From assembly GCA_016700115.1 (NCBI GenBank), contig CP064999.1, positions 4,340,001 to 4,404,000 of the forward strand: a stretch of 64,000 nt of DNA, in the 5' to 3' direction. Below, piece by piece: positions 1-9,900 of the stretch. Under the pieces are notes generated by a model. It ran no database searches. It worked only from the letters and a program-made list of their open reading frames with translations, and had not been told where the DNA came from. The translations under genes and the position numbers were made by a program. This DNA is from Sphingobacteriales bacterium. GTDB lineage: Bacteria; Bacteroidota; Bacteroidia; Chitinophagales; UBA2359. Every line of letters starts with the position of its first letter. Position 1 is the stretch's first letter.

Positions 1-2
1 AT

Positions 3-1232
3 TTAAACAAAACCGGAATTGAAGCTTATGGAACTGAAATAGCCTTGGTTTTATCAGAAATTGAAGTTGCAATAAAAAAGCTTAAAAGTTGGTCAAGACC
101 CAAAGTGGTTCCAACTCCGATTTTTCATTTTTATTCTAAAAGCAAAATATATCCGGAACCGTATGGAGTTGCCCTGATAATCTCCCCATGGAATTACCCT
201 TTTAATCTCTTGTTTTCCCCTTTAGTTGGAGCGATAGCTGCCGGAAATTGTGCCATTTTAAAGCCATCTGAGTTAACACCTAATGTTTCGAGGGTGATGG
301 CTGACTTAATTCGCAAAACTTTTGAAACGCAGTATGTGGCATTGTTTGAAGGGGATGCTTCTGTTTCTCAAGAATTGCTAAATCACAAATTCGATTATAT
401 CTTTTATACCGGCGGCACTAATGTGGGTAAAATCGTTTATACTGCTGCTGCAAAAAACCTGACTCCTGTTACCCTTGAATTAGGCGGAAAAAGCCCCTGC
501 ATCGTTCATTCGGATGCAAATATCAACATTAGCGCAAAAAGAATTATAAGCGGCAAATTAATTAACAACGGACAAACCTGCATCGCCCCTGATTATTTGT
601 TTGTACACAAATCAATTAAACATGAGTTAATAGTTGCATTGAAAAAGGAAATCACTGCAATGTTTGGGGAAAATCCGGAAGATAGTCCTCATTTAAGCCG
701 GATTGTAAATGACAGACATCTTAAACGCCTTGAAAAACTGCTGGATTGTGGTGATATCATTGTTGGTGGTCAAATAAATCCTGAAACTAAATATATAGCA
801 CCGACTTTGATTGAAAATATTGAGCCAACTGATCCAATCATGCAGGAAGAAATTTTTGGCCCTATTTTACCAATCATGGATTATGAAAATTTGGATGAAG
901 TGATACAGTTTATTAACGAGCGCCCCAAACCGCTTGCTTTGTATTTATATACAGAAAGCAGCGAAACCGGTGAAAAAGTAATTGCACAAACCTCTTCGGG
1001 TGCTGTTGCTATTAACGAATCTTTTTATCAGGTAGGGAATTGTAATTTGCCTTTTGGTGGGGTCGGGGAAAGCGGTATCGGAAATTATCACGGAAAATTT
1101 AGCTTCGATACATTCTCTCATCAAAAAAGTGTTTTAAAACGCTCTACTTTTATTGACTTGCCTTTGCGGTATGCACCCTATAAATATGGTGAGAAAATTC
1201 TGCGTTTTTTGCTCAAATACACTATACATTAA
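3..1232 (+). CDS. aldehyde dehydrogenase, ALDH3-like (5' end cut by window)
   Basis: NAD(P)-dependent oxidation of aldehydes to carboxylic acids; the class-3-like form often takes fatty or aromatic aldehydes. The frame is open to the left window edge and the residues before the TTG at 45 (GTEIALVLSEIEVAIKKL) fit the usual N-terminal helix of the family, so that TTG is internal and the gene starts outside the window. Visible motifs are the cofactor-loop SPWNYPFNL, the general-base glutamate in LELGGKSP (codon at 477) and the catalytic cysteine in NNGQTC (codon at 579). The C-terminal region PFGGVGESGIG followed by LRYAPYKYGEKILRFLLKY is typical of ALDH3 proteins with a hydrophobic tail. The substrate cannot be told. 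The next gene follows after a short gap on the same strand. Confidence 0.9.
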   Translation, partial: LNKTGIEAYGTEIALVLSEIEVAIKKLKSWSRPKVVPTPIFHFYSKSKIYPEPYGVALIISPWNYPFNLLFSPLVGAIAAGNCAILKPSELTPNVSRVMADLIRKTFETQYVALFEGDASVSQELLNHKFDYIFYTGGTNVGKIVYTAAAKNLTPVTLELGGKSPCIVHSDANINISAKRIISGKLINNGQTCIAPDYLFVHKSIKHELIVALKKEITAMFGENPEDSPHLSRIVNDRHLKRLEKLLDCGDIIVGGQINPETKYIAPTLIENIEPTDPIMQEEIFGPILPIMDYENLDEVIQFINERPKPLALYLYTESSETGEKVIAQTSSGAVAINESFYQVGNCNLPFGGVGESGIGNYHGKFSFDTFSHQKSVLKRSTFIDLPLRYAPYKYGEKILRFLLKYTIH

Positions 1233-1307
1233 TTTCAATCTTAACAGTTGTTTTTCATTTTAAATATCAACTCGTTTTTGAACATTCGCCTATTAAAAAA
1301 GTTATTT

Positions 1308-1739
1308 ATGCAGTTGTTAAGGTTTATGAGTCTGTTTTTGTTATGCTTTTTACCCAACTTCACAAGTTTCGCTCAGAATAATAGCAATTCAACGGAAGAC
1401 CCTATCGAAACTAAGTTAAATACCTGCATGGAGAATAATCCCTCCACTATGGGTGTCGTACAATGTCTTGATACCGCTTATTTGGAATGGGATGCTGAGT
1501 TAAACAAGTACTATAAACTCTTGCAAACTGTTGTTTCCAAGGATCAGAAAACCTCGCTCCGTACAGTTCAGCTCTCCTGGATTGAGTATCGGGATAAAGA
1601 GTTTGAACTGCTTCAAAAATTGTATGAATCAAAGGAAGGGACTATGTTTATACCCATGATTGTTTACGACAAAGTAGAAATTGTTAAACATCGCGCTTTA
1701 GAACTAAAAAGTCATTACAGTTTATTGACAGAATACTAA
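1308..1739 (+). CDS. secreted LprI/DUF1311-like protein
   Basis: A small exported protein of about 143 residues. The ATG at 1308 gives a clean signal peptide (MQLLRFMSLFLLCFLPNFTSFAQ, shown in two parts: MQLLRFMSLF then LLCFLPNFTSFAQ); an in-frame TTG at 1248 would add 20 residues in front of it and is less likely. The mature part has the DUF1311 (lysozyme inhibitor LprI N-terminal) pattern: a first Cys in LNTCM, a second Cys in VQCLDTAY, then WDAELNKYY, DQK..LR, and WIEYRDKEF. In Mycobacterium LprI inhibits lysozyme, but most members are uncharacterised, so only the fold is called here. It lies between the aldehyde dehydrogenase and thiolase genes on the same strand, with no evident functional link. 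Confidence 0.72.
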   Translation: MQLLRFMSLFLLCFLPNFTSFAQNNSNSTEDPIETKLNTCMENNPSTMGVVQCLDTAYLEWDAELNKYYKLLQTVVSKDQKTSLRTVQLSWIEYRDKEFELLQKLYESKEGTMFIPMIVYDKVEIVKHRALELKSHYSLLTEY

Positions 1740-1790
1740 TTTCTTTCAACACCATAAAAGACGTTTTTCAAAACTTAATATTTTTCAATA

Positions 1791-2969
1791 ATGAACGAAG
1801 TATATATTGTAGGAATGGCACGCACTCCAATCGGAAGTTTTGGCGGTAGTTTGGCATCCCTAACTGCCGTTGAAATGGGCACTTTAGTGTTACAGGAAGC
1901 CGTAAAAAGAGCCGGCATCAATTCCGAAATGATTGACGAAGTTTTCATGGGAAATGTGCTGACTGCAAATAATGGTCAGGCCCCTACACGACAAGCTGTT
2001 TTGGCAGCCGGTTTTCCTGTAAATATTCCATGTACAACTATTAACAAAGTTTGTGCTTCAGGAATGAAAGCCATTATGCTCGCTGCTCAGACAATTCGGC
2101 TTGGTGATAATGACGTGGTGGTTGCCGGAGGAATGGAAAGCATGAGCAATGCCCCTTTTTACCTGACCAAATCCCGATGGGGAATGAAATATGGCAATGG
2201 TGAGCTGATTGATGCCATTGTCAGAGATGGTTTACAAGATCCTTACAAAGGCTATATGATGGGAAACTGCGGTGAAATCTGTGCAAAAGAATACAAATTT
2301 ACCCGGGAAGAACAAGATGCTTATGCCATTGAATCGTACAAAAGAGCAATTTCAGCTAATGAAAACGGATATTTTGCCGATGAAATCATGCCCGTTTCCA
2401 TTTCTGCCGGCAAGGGAAAAACCATAGTCGTGAGCGAAGATGATGAATATAAAAATATAATCTGGGACAAAGTATCTGCTCTTCGACCAGCATTTGACAA
2501 AGATGGTACTATTACCGCTGTGAATGCTTCAAAAATTAATGACGGTGCTGCTGCTGTGGTTCTGATGAGCAAACAAAAAATGGAGGAATTGGGTCTTAAA
2601 CCTATCGCAAAGCTTTTAAGCTATGCTGACGCAGGTCAAACACCCGAATGGTTTACAACTACTCCTTCGTTGGCTGTTCCCAAAGCAGTTTCCAAAGCTG
2701 GTTTATCTCTTTCTGATATTGACATTTTCGAAATTAACGAAGCATTTTCTGTTGTTGCTTTAGCCAATATGAAACTAATGAACATACCTCATGCCAAGCT
2801 CAATGTTTTAGGCGGGGCTGTTTCGTTAGGACATCCCATTGGTGCGTCCGGTGCAAGAATTACCTGTACTTTAATATCAGCACTTAAATATAAAGGTGGA
2901 AAAATAGGTAGTGCAGGAATTTGTAACGGCGGTGGTGGTGCTTCCGCCTTGGTTCTGGAGTTGTGCTGA
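1791..2969 (+). CDS. atoB: acetyl-CoA C-acetyltransferase (thiolase)
   Basis: Condenses two acetyl-CoA to acetoacetyl-CoA, or the reverse, in the cytoplasm. At 392 residues it has normal biosynthetic thiolase length. The catalytic set is complete: nucleophile Cys88 in NKVCASGMK, His348 in GHPIGASGAR and Cys378 in ICNGGGGASA, at almost the same numbers as in the Zoogloea enzyme. The N-terminal VGMARTPIGSFGGSL and the NEAFSVVALANMK motif are also present. ATG start at 1791 sits about 50 bases after the preceding gene. The role may be fatty acid/butanoate metabolism or ketone-type intermediates; the neighbours do not decide between them. It converges with mqnD, and a hairpin lies between the two. 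Confidence 0.95.
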   Translation: MNEVYIVGMARTPIGSFGGSLASLTAVEMGTLVLQEAVKRAGINSEMIDEVFMGNVLTANNGQAPTRQAVLAAGFPVNIPCTTINKVCASGMKAIMLAAQTIRLGDNDVVVAGGMESMSNAPFYLTKSRWGMKYGNGELIDAIVRDGLQDPYKGYMMGNCGEICAKEYKFTREEQDAYAIESYKRAISANENGYFADEIMPVSISAGKGKTIVVSEDDEYKNIIWDKVSALRPAFDKDGTITAVNASKINDGAAAVVLMSKQKMEELGLKPIAKLLSYADAGQTPEWFTTTPSLAVPKAVSKAGLSLSDIDIFEINEAFSVVALANMKLMNIPHAKLNVLGGAVSLGHPIGASGARITCTLISALKYKGGKIGSAGICNGGGGASALVLELC

Positions 2970-2990
2970 AATTGGGTTATTATAAATATT

Positions 2991-3028
2991 TAGTTCCGTT
3001 GTTGGCGGTTATTGCGATAACGGAACTA
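2991..3028. terminator. hairpin between convergent atoB and mqnD
   Basis: Perfect 10-bp inverted repeat TAGTTCCGTT (2991-3000) and AACGGAACTA (3019-3028) just after the thiolase stop. The right arm overlaps the last codons of mqnD (stop at 3009-3011). There is no strong T tract, so this may be a weak bidirectional terminator or a stability element. Confidence 0.45.
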
Positions 3029-3866
3029 CAATATTTCCATCAAAGCGGGCAATTAAGTTCAAGTCCTGAGCCATAGCAAATAATCTGCCCACTGCTTCTA
3101 TGCCTGTATTTCCCAAATCTAAAGTATAGCTGTTAACATACAGTTTGATGTGTTGCATTATTACTGATTCTTCCATTTCCTGTGCATGAAGTTTGATATA
3201 AGGCATCGTTTCTTGTTCATGTTCAAAAGCATATTGGACACTTTTTTTAATCAACCGGTCTATCTTTTGTTTTAGTTGCAAAGGCAGATTCCTTTGAACT
3301 GCAATTCCTCCCAATGGAATGGGTAATCCTGTGGTTGATTCCCAAAATTCTCCCAAATCAAGTATTTTGATTAGCCCTTTACGTTGATAGGTAAAGCGAT
3401 TTTCGTGAATTATCAAGCCTGCCTGAACATCTACACCATCTAAAACAGCTTGTTCGATGTCAGAAAACAGCATTACTTTTTTATTTTCCAAATTTGGGTA
3501 AGCTAATCCCAAAAGAAAGTTTGCAGTTGTATATTTTCCCGGAATCGCAATACCTGCACTTTTTAGTTCTTCAGCGCTTAAAGATTGCTTTGCAATTAAC
3601 AAAGGCCCGCAATTATTACCAAGAGCACTTCCTGAATTCAGGAGTCCATAGTATGGCAGTAAATGCCCTAACGCATGATAGCTTAACTTGGTGATCTGTA
3701 GTTCTTGCTTAAAAGCAGAATTGTTAAGCGCTTCTACATCTGCTATCACCGGTATAAATTCAATTCCCTCCGTATCAATCTTGCCATTAACTAAAGCATC
3801 AAAAATATAAGTATCATTCGGGCAAGATGAAAAACCCAGCGTTAGTTTAATCGTCTTTGAAGGCAT
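3009..3866 (-). CDS. mqnD: 1,4-dihydroxy-6-naphthoate synthase (futalosine menaquinone pathway)
   Basis: Converts cyclic dehypoxanthine futalosine to 1,4-dihydroxy-6-naphthoate, a late step of the alternative menaquinone pathway. The 285-residue protein has the periplasmic-binding-protein-like MqnD pattern: the N-terminal GFSSCPNDTYIFDALVNGKI, then ITKLSYHALGHLLPYY, LGNNCGPLLIAK, IAIPGKYTTANFLLGL, and DVQAGLIIHENRFTY. ATG start at 3866. No other mqn genes lie in the window, which is common because mqn genes are scattered in Bacteroidota. It lies 41 bases downstream of the giant surface-protein gene on the same strand but has its own -7-like TAAATTTG element in that gap. Its presence implies menaquinone-based respiration without the classical Men route. 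Confidence 0.93.
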   Translation of the reverse strand: MPSKTIKLTLGFSSCPNDTYIFDALVNGKIDTEGIEFIPVIADVEALNNSAFKQELQITKLSYHALGHLLPYYGLLNSGSALGNNCGPLLIAKQSLSAEELKSAGIAIPGKYTTANFLLGLAYPNLENKKVMLFSDIEQAVLDGVDVQAGLIIHENRFTYQRKGLIKILDLGEFWESTTGLPIPLGGIAVQRNLPLQLKQKIDRLIKKSVQYAFEHEQETMPYIKLHAQEMEESVIMQHIKLYVNSYTLDLGNTGIEAVGRLFAMAQDLNLIARFDGNIVVPLSQ

Positions 3867-3886
3867 CCGTTTTAGAGTTATAGAAG

Positions 3887-3894
3887 CAAATTTA
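3887..3894 (-). promoter_or_regulatory. -7-like element upstream of mqnD
   Basis: Read on the minus strand the bases are TAAATTTG, matching the Bacteroidota -7 consensus TAnnTTTG, 20 bases before the mqnD ATG. No clear TTG -33 element is present at the expected distance, so the call is tentative. Confidence 0.35.
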
Positions 3895-3907
3895 CACTTA
3901 GGCAGTA

Positions 3908-6900
3908 TTATTGGTTGACCTCCAGATAACCTTGTAAAATGATGTCCCCGGAATTAGTTTTGAACACATAGAAATACGTTCCATTAGGTACTATGTTTCC
4001 GGTTTCTTTAAACGTACCGTCCCAATATTTGGATGAGCTATAATTTTCAGCTTCAAACACAATATTACCCCAACGGTTAAAAATTACCAACTCGTTCAAG
4101 TTATAACCGTTGCAATCAATATTTTCGATAACAAACAAATCATTTTTGCCATCATTGTTTGGTGAAATGGCCTGATATGCCTTCGGAATACAAGCAACCG
4201 GATTTATTACGGTTATAGTTACTGTTGCAGTATCGCAAATTGTCTCCCCGTTTCCGAAATTTGGATTACAAATTACGTAGGTAAAATTATCATTCCCATA
4301 GAAACCGTTATTGGGGGAATAGGTAATAGTTTGGTCTATGTTGATGGTTGCAGTTCCGTTTTCAGGTTGGCTAACAATAGCCACTAAATTCAGGTCTCCG
4401 GGTAAAGGATTGATATCGTTATCCATCACATTAATAACAATATCTGTTCCCATCTGTGTAGATGCAATATCATCAACAGCATTTGGATATTGAGGTGCCA
4501 ACATAACATTAACTATAACAGATGCGGTATCACAACCTAATGAGGGGTAACAAATTACATATTGGAAAGTATCAATGCCTGTAAAACCGGATGCAGGCAA
4601 GAAACTATATACTCCGGTAGATCCTATCTGACTTACAAAACCATTGATTAGTCCGGAATTAATGATTGTGATACTCAGGTTTGCAAAATCAGGATAAATA
4701 TCATTGGTCAAAATTGGAATATTCACGGAAACATCGGCAAACGTTGTGATGCCGGTGTCATCGTAAGCAGCTAATGCGTTGTTGACGGTAACAAATACGG
4801 TTGAGGTGTCGCATCCCAATTGTGGATGACAAAGAACATATTGAAACGTGTCATTGCCGGAAAATCCGGTTTCCGGTATATAAGTTATGCTATTGTCAAC
4901 GTTTACAATAAGCGTTCCCGATTCCGGTTCTTCAATTATTTCAACAGTGATTGTCCCATCATCAGGATAAACATCGTTGGCAAGTACATCTATCACTAAA
5001 AGTATATTGTCTTCAGTTTCCGCAAAAGAGTCATTGGCTATCAAGGCATCAATAACTGTAACAGTTACAGTTACAAAAGAACATTCTCCATACTGATCGC
5101 AAATTTGGACAACAATGCTTTCCTCTCCTACAAACAATGGGTCGGGCTGATAATTGATGCAATCACTTGAAATAGTAGCAGTTCCGTTGACAGGTTGTGT
5201 GGAAATAGTGGAGGTATAGCTATTTCCATCAGGTTCGGTTACATCAAGACATATTTCTACAGGTGTGTTTTGAGAAGTAGTGGTTGATTGCGAAGAAGCA
5301 GTCGGGGCGTTATTCAGGATGAAGGTAATGTTGGAAGTAACACAAATAGGAGGAATACCATCATCACAAACTGTAATTACTATGACCACATTTCCTGTTC
5401 CGGATTGAGGTGCGGTATAACTCAAACAGTTACCGGTCAGTGAAGCAGAACCAATGTTTGGGTTGATGCTTGTTATAGAATAACTTAGCAAATCGCCATT
5501 GGGGTCGGTAGCAGTTACGCAAATCGTTTCATTATCTCCAACCGTCAGGACAACCGGTGCAACAGGTTCTACTACCGGGGCTGTGTTTGTTGAATTTACC
5601 TGTATTGTAATTGTTACAAGAACGCAATTGTCAAATACATCGCAAAGTTCCAGAACTACCATATCAGTGCCCACAAAACCCGAAGCCGGATTGTACGAAA
5701 TACAATTGTTGTTTGTAACAATTGCAGTACCATTTGACGGCGAAGTAAAAATGCTTATTGTAGTTTCATCATTTTCGGGATCTGATATATTGATACATGC
5801 TTCTACAGGCACACCTATCGGAGTTGAAACAGTTATGTTAGCGGCAGAAGGAGGAAGATTGGCAAATACAGTAACAAATGCGCTTGCAGTTGAGCAGTTT
5901 CCAAAAACGTCGCATACCAAAATACTCACCAGGTCGCTGCCTGTATAATTGAGGTTTGGAATGTATGTAAAACAAGTGCTGCTTAGTGTGATTACAGTTC
6001 CGTTGCTGCTTGTACCAAAAAGGGTGTTGAAATTGTCTCCTTCCGGGTCACTAATCGGGACACAAACAGTAATAGGTGTATTAAATGAAGTGGTATTAAA
6101 AACATTATTCACCAACGGCGGTTGATTGGCTTGTTGCAACACAGAAATATTGATGGAACCAACCGAGCAATTTCCACTGACATCGCAAACTTGAACCAAT
6201 ATCTGATCATTACCTGAAAAACCGTTATTGGGTGTATATAAAACACAAGTATCATTGTTGATTTGGGTAGTTCCATTTGCCGGTGTGCTGCTCAAAATGG
6301 TCAACGTAAATGCTTCATTTTCAGGATCAGTTATAGTAAGACATACATTTACAGATGTGTTTTGTGGGGTAGAAACGGAAACATTATTAAAGGAAGGTGC
6401 TGCATTGCTGACAAAATAGACATTGACCGTCGTACAAGCTCCAAATTCGTCGCAAACAATTAACTGCGCTAAATCAAAAGTTGTGAACTGCGGTGTGGGA
6501 GTATAGGTAAAACAATCTGAATTGTTCATGGTAACGGTCCCGTAAATTCCGTTATACTGAATGGTTGTGTTGTAATTGTTCCCATCCGGTTCTGTAATAC
6601 TCAGACAAGCTGTTACCGGATTCGTGTTATTTGGAACGATTACCGTAAGATCGGGCACAACAGGTGCCTGATTTGACTGTGGTAAAACAGTGATGGTGAT
6701 TGTCGCCGGCGTACAAGCTCCTAAGTTATCGCATACAATAACTTCGGTTACTTCTGTTCCTGAAAAATTATTGGGTGTATAAATGAAACATCCTAAAACA
6801 GGCTGGGTAATTGTTCCGTTTAATGGGAAATTTTGAACAGATACGGTATAAGGATTGCCATTGGGTTCAACAATTCCAAGACAAATATAAATCGGAGTAT

Positions 6901-9900
6901 TATAAGGCGTTGTTGCAGTAACATTGCTGACAATCGGAGGCTGATTGGGTGCAGGCTCTACATTTAAGGTGATTGTTACCTGATCGCAACCCGAAATTCC
7001 ATCGCAAACCGAAACAATTATCACATTAATTCCGCTAAACCCTGTGTTTGGTGTAAATGTGATGCAATTGGCTTGTGCATCTATGTTTAAAATTCCGTTT
7101 ACAGAACCACTGACTAACTGGGTTGTTGTAGCATCTCCATCCTCGTCAAAAATTTCTAAACAAATAAGTTGGGTTGTATTGTGAGGAATATTGACAATAA
7201 TATCCGGAGAAACAGGCGGCGTGTTTGGTTTGGGTTGAACATTGACCAATAGTTGTATCAATGTACAATCACCGCATGGGTCGCATATATTGATCGCCAT
7301 CGCATCGGGACCTTCAAAATCTGAGCCGGGGTTGTAGATGACACAAGTCCCGTTTAATACACTAACTGTTCCGTTTGTTGGAAAGCTGACAATGTTCAGG
7401 TTGGTTGGTTGTCCGTCCGGTTCATTGATGTCTAAGCAAATCGTTGTCGGGGTTTGATACTCAATATTGACATTCTGATTAGAGGCAATCGGAGGATTAT
7501 TTGGGGTTACATTGACTGCTACCGGTAATACTGCACAATCATCATAAGGGTAATATGAATCGCATACAGTTACATCAAAAAAGTCCGTTCCCGTAAACCC
7601 TGAATTAGGGGTATAGGTAATGATATTAGCAATAATACTGACTGAACCATTGACCGGATTTCCTGTAATATAGGTTAAAATATCACCGGGTCCATCTGAA
7701 TTAATGACTTCCGGTAAAGCCACAGTTACCGCATCGTTAATACAGGTATTGATAATCATAGATTGTTCTGACCAAACCGGAGCCGAATCACAATTGGCTA
7801 TGATGGCTGTAATTTGATTACAGCCGGCAGAACCGGCACATAACTGAATGGTTAAAGTATCAAAATTTGCAGTTGCAAATGCTGATACATACGTAAAACA
7901 AAATACACCGTTAAAACTGATGCTGCTGCTTAACTGCGAAACCACATTGGGAATGAGTGCAGAACATCCGTCATAGTTTGCGGAATAACAAACCTGAACG
8001 GGTTGCAATGGATTGGTACAATGAACAATGCCTGATGCGGTATTAAAAATTGGGCTTGAAGGAATATCAATAGTAACCAAAACCTGATCAGTAGTTTGGC
8101 ATCCTGTTATAGAGTTGGTTACGGTTACCGTATATAGTGTGGTGATTGCGGGAGATGCAATGGGATTTGAAATATTAACATCACTCAGCCCTTGTGCAGG
8201 AGACCAAAGATAGCTGTCTCCTCCAATGGCATTTAACTGTACATTACTGCCTTCACAAATAATCACATCTTCCCCGGCATAAGCAAAACCCGGACTGTTT
8301 ACGTAAACAACAACTTCATCAGTATTGGCACATTCTGTACTTCCGGTATCGGGATATTGAACAGTTACGGTATATACTGTGGTTTCATCAGGAGTAGCCA
8401 CCGGATTTTGTATGTTTGGATTGTTTAACCCTTCAACCGGTGTCCAGCTATATGAAATTCCTCCGCCTGTAACAAATAGCTGTGCAGAACTTCCTTCACA
8501 AATCTGAATATCACTCCCGGCGTTTGGACGTGGAACAACATGTACATAGACCAAAGACTGCCCTTTACATCCGATAGCATCTGTATAGGTTAACGTATAT
8601 AGTATGGATGAGGTAGTAAATGTAGTCGGGTTTGGTATATTGTTGGCCGACAAATTGATATTTGGAGTCCATTCATAACTAACAATACTCGCTTCCGGTA
8701 TTTCGGGATTTAATATTGATTCATCTCCTGAACACATAATCAATGTATCTGTCGGTGTTTCATAGATGACTTGAGGGATGACAACAATTGAGGCCATGTC
8801 CTGACAACCTGTAAAGGTCTGGGTTACTGTAACGGTAAATGTAGTGGTATCTGTAATACTGACAATTGGATTGGCCACCTGATTGCTCCCAATTACATTG
8901 ACTGCCGGTTGCCAGTTATAGGGTATTCCCAAACCCCCTCCTCCTACACCGCCGGTTGCGCTTAGGGGTGTCGGCTCATTTGTACATACAAAGATGGTAT
9001 CCGGCTCAAGAATATTGGCAACAGGAAGTTGAAGGGTTTTTACCCTGACTGAATCAATTGCCTGACAGCCTGTAGTAGTATTGGTTACAATTACTTTGAA
9101 ATAAAAATTATCTAATACCAAACCGGCTACAAATGGGTCTGCAACAAAAGGATCGTTAATGACTGTATTGGGTATCGGCAGCCATTCATAAGCGTCGCCT
9201 CCACTTGCTTGTAACTGGACAAATTGATTTAAACATACATTTACATCCTGTCCGGCATCTGCATCCGGAAGTGCAATGGGATATACCGTAACCATATCGG
9301 TCAGGATGCAATTCCCGTTTTTACCCACTACAACAAACGTGGTTGTATCCGTAACTGCAATTTCCAACGTTGATGATAAACTCAGCACAGTGTTGGGATG
9401 ATTGATTTCATACCAATAAACTTCGCAGGTATTGACCGTAGCATTTAAGCTGACTACTTCGTTTTGACAAGATGTAATGTCTTCCGGTGCTTCAACTATT
9501 AAAGGGCTGACAACAACATGATCAACATAATAGTACGCATATCCCGACGAATTCGGGCTGACCGAAACAAGCGGGTCATTGTTGAACCCAAAATTCCCGA
9601 TCGCAATAAATTCGTAAGGTTGTGTTGCTATAAAGGTGTTGGAAACAGCAACCCAGTTTTCTGTTTCAAATAAATAATTTCCTTGCGGATTGTAAACTTG
9701 CGGCGCTTCCGTCAAATTCAACGATTCATTGATTGCAGTCGTTGAAAAATACATTCCAATATCTGTCGCCGCAAATTGACTCGTCTCGGCAAGACTTACA
9801 TACATGGTCGCACAATATAACTGACCCTGAACCAAAGGGGCATCCAAATGCGTGGTGATGTATTGTTTTCCGATTTCAGGACTGTTGCCGTCCACCGTTA

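Noticed and set aside
45..47. TTG at 45 as the start of the aldehyde dehydrogenase
   Set aside because: The frame is open to the left edge and the upstream residues fit the family, so the true start is outside the window.
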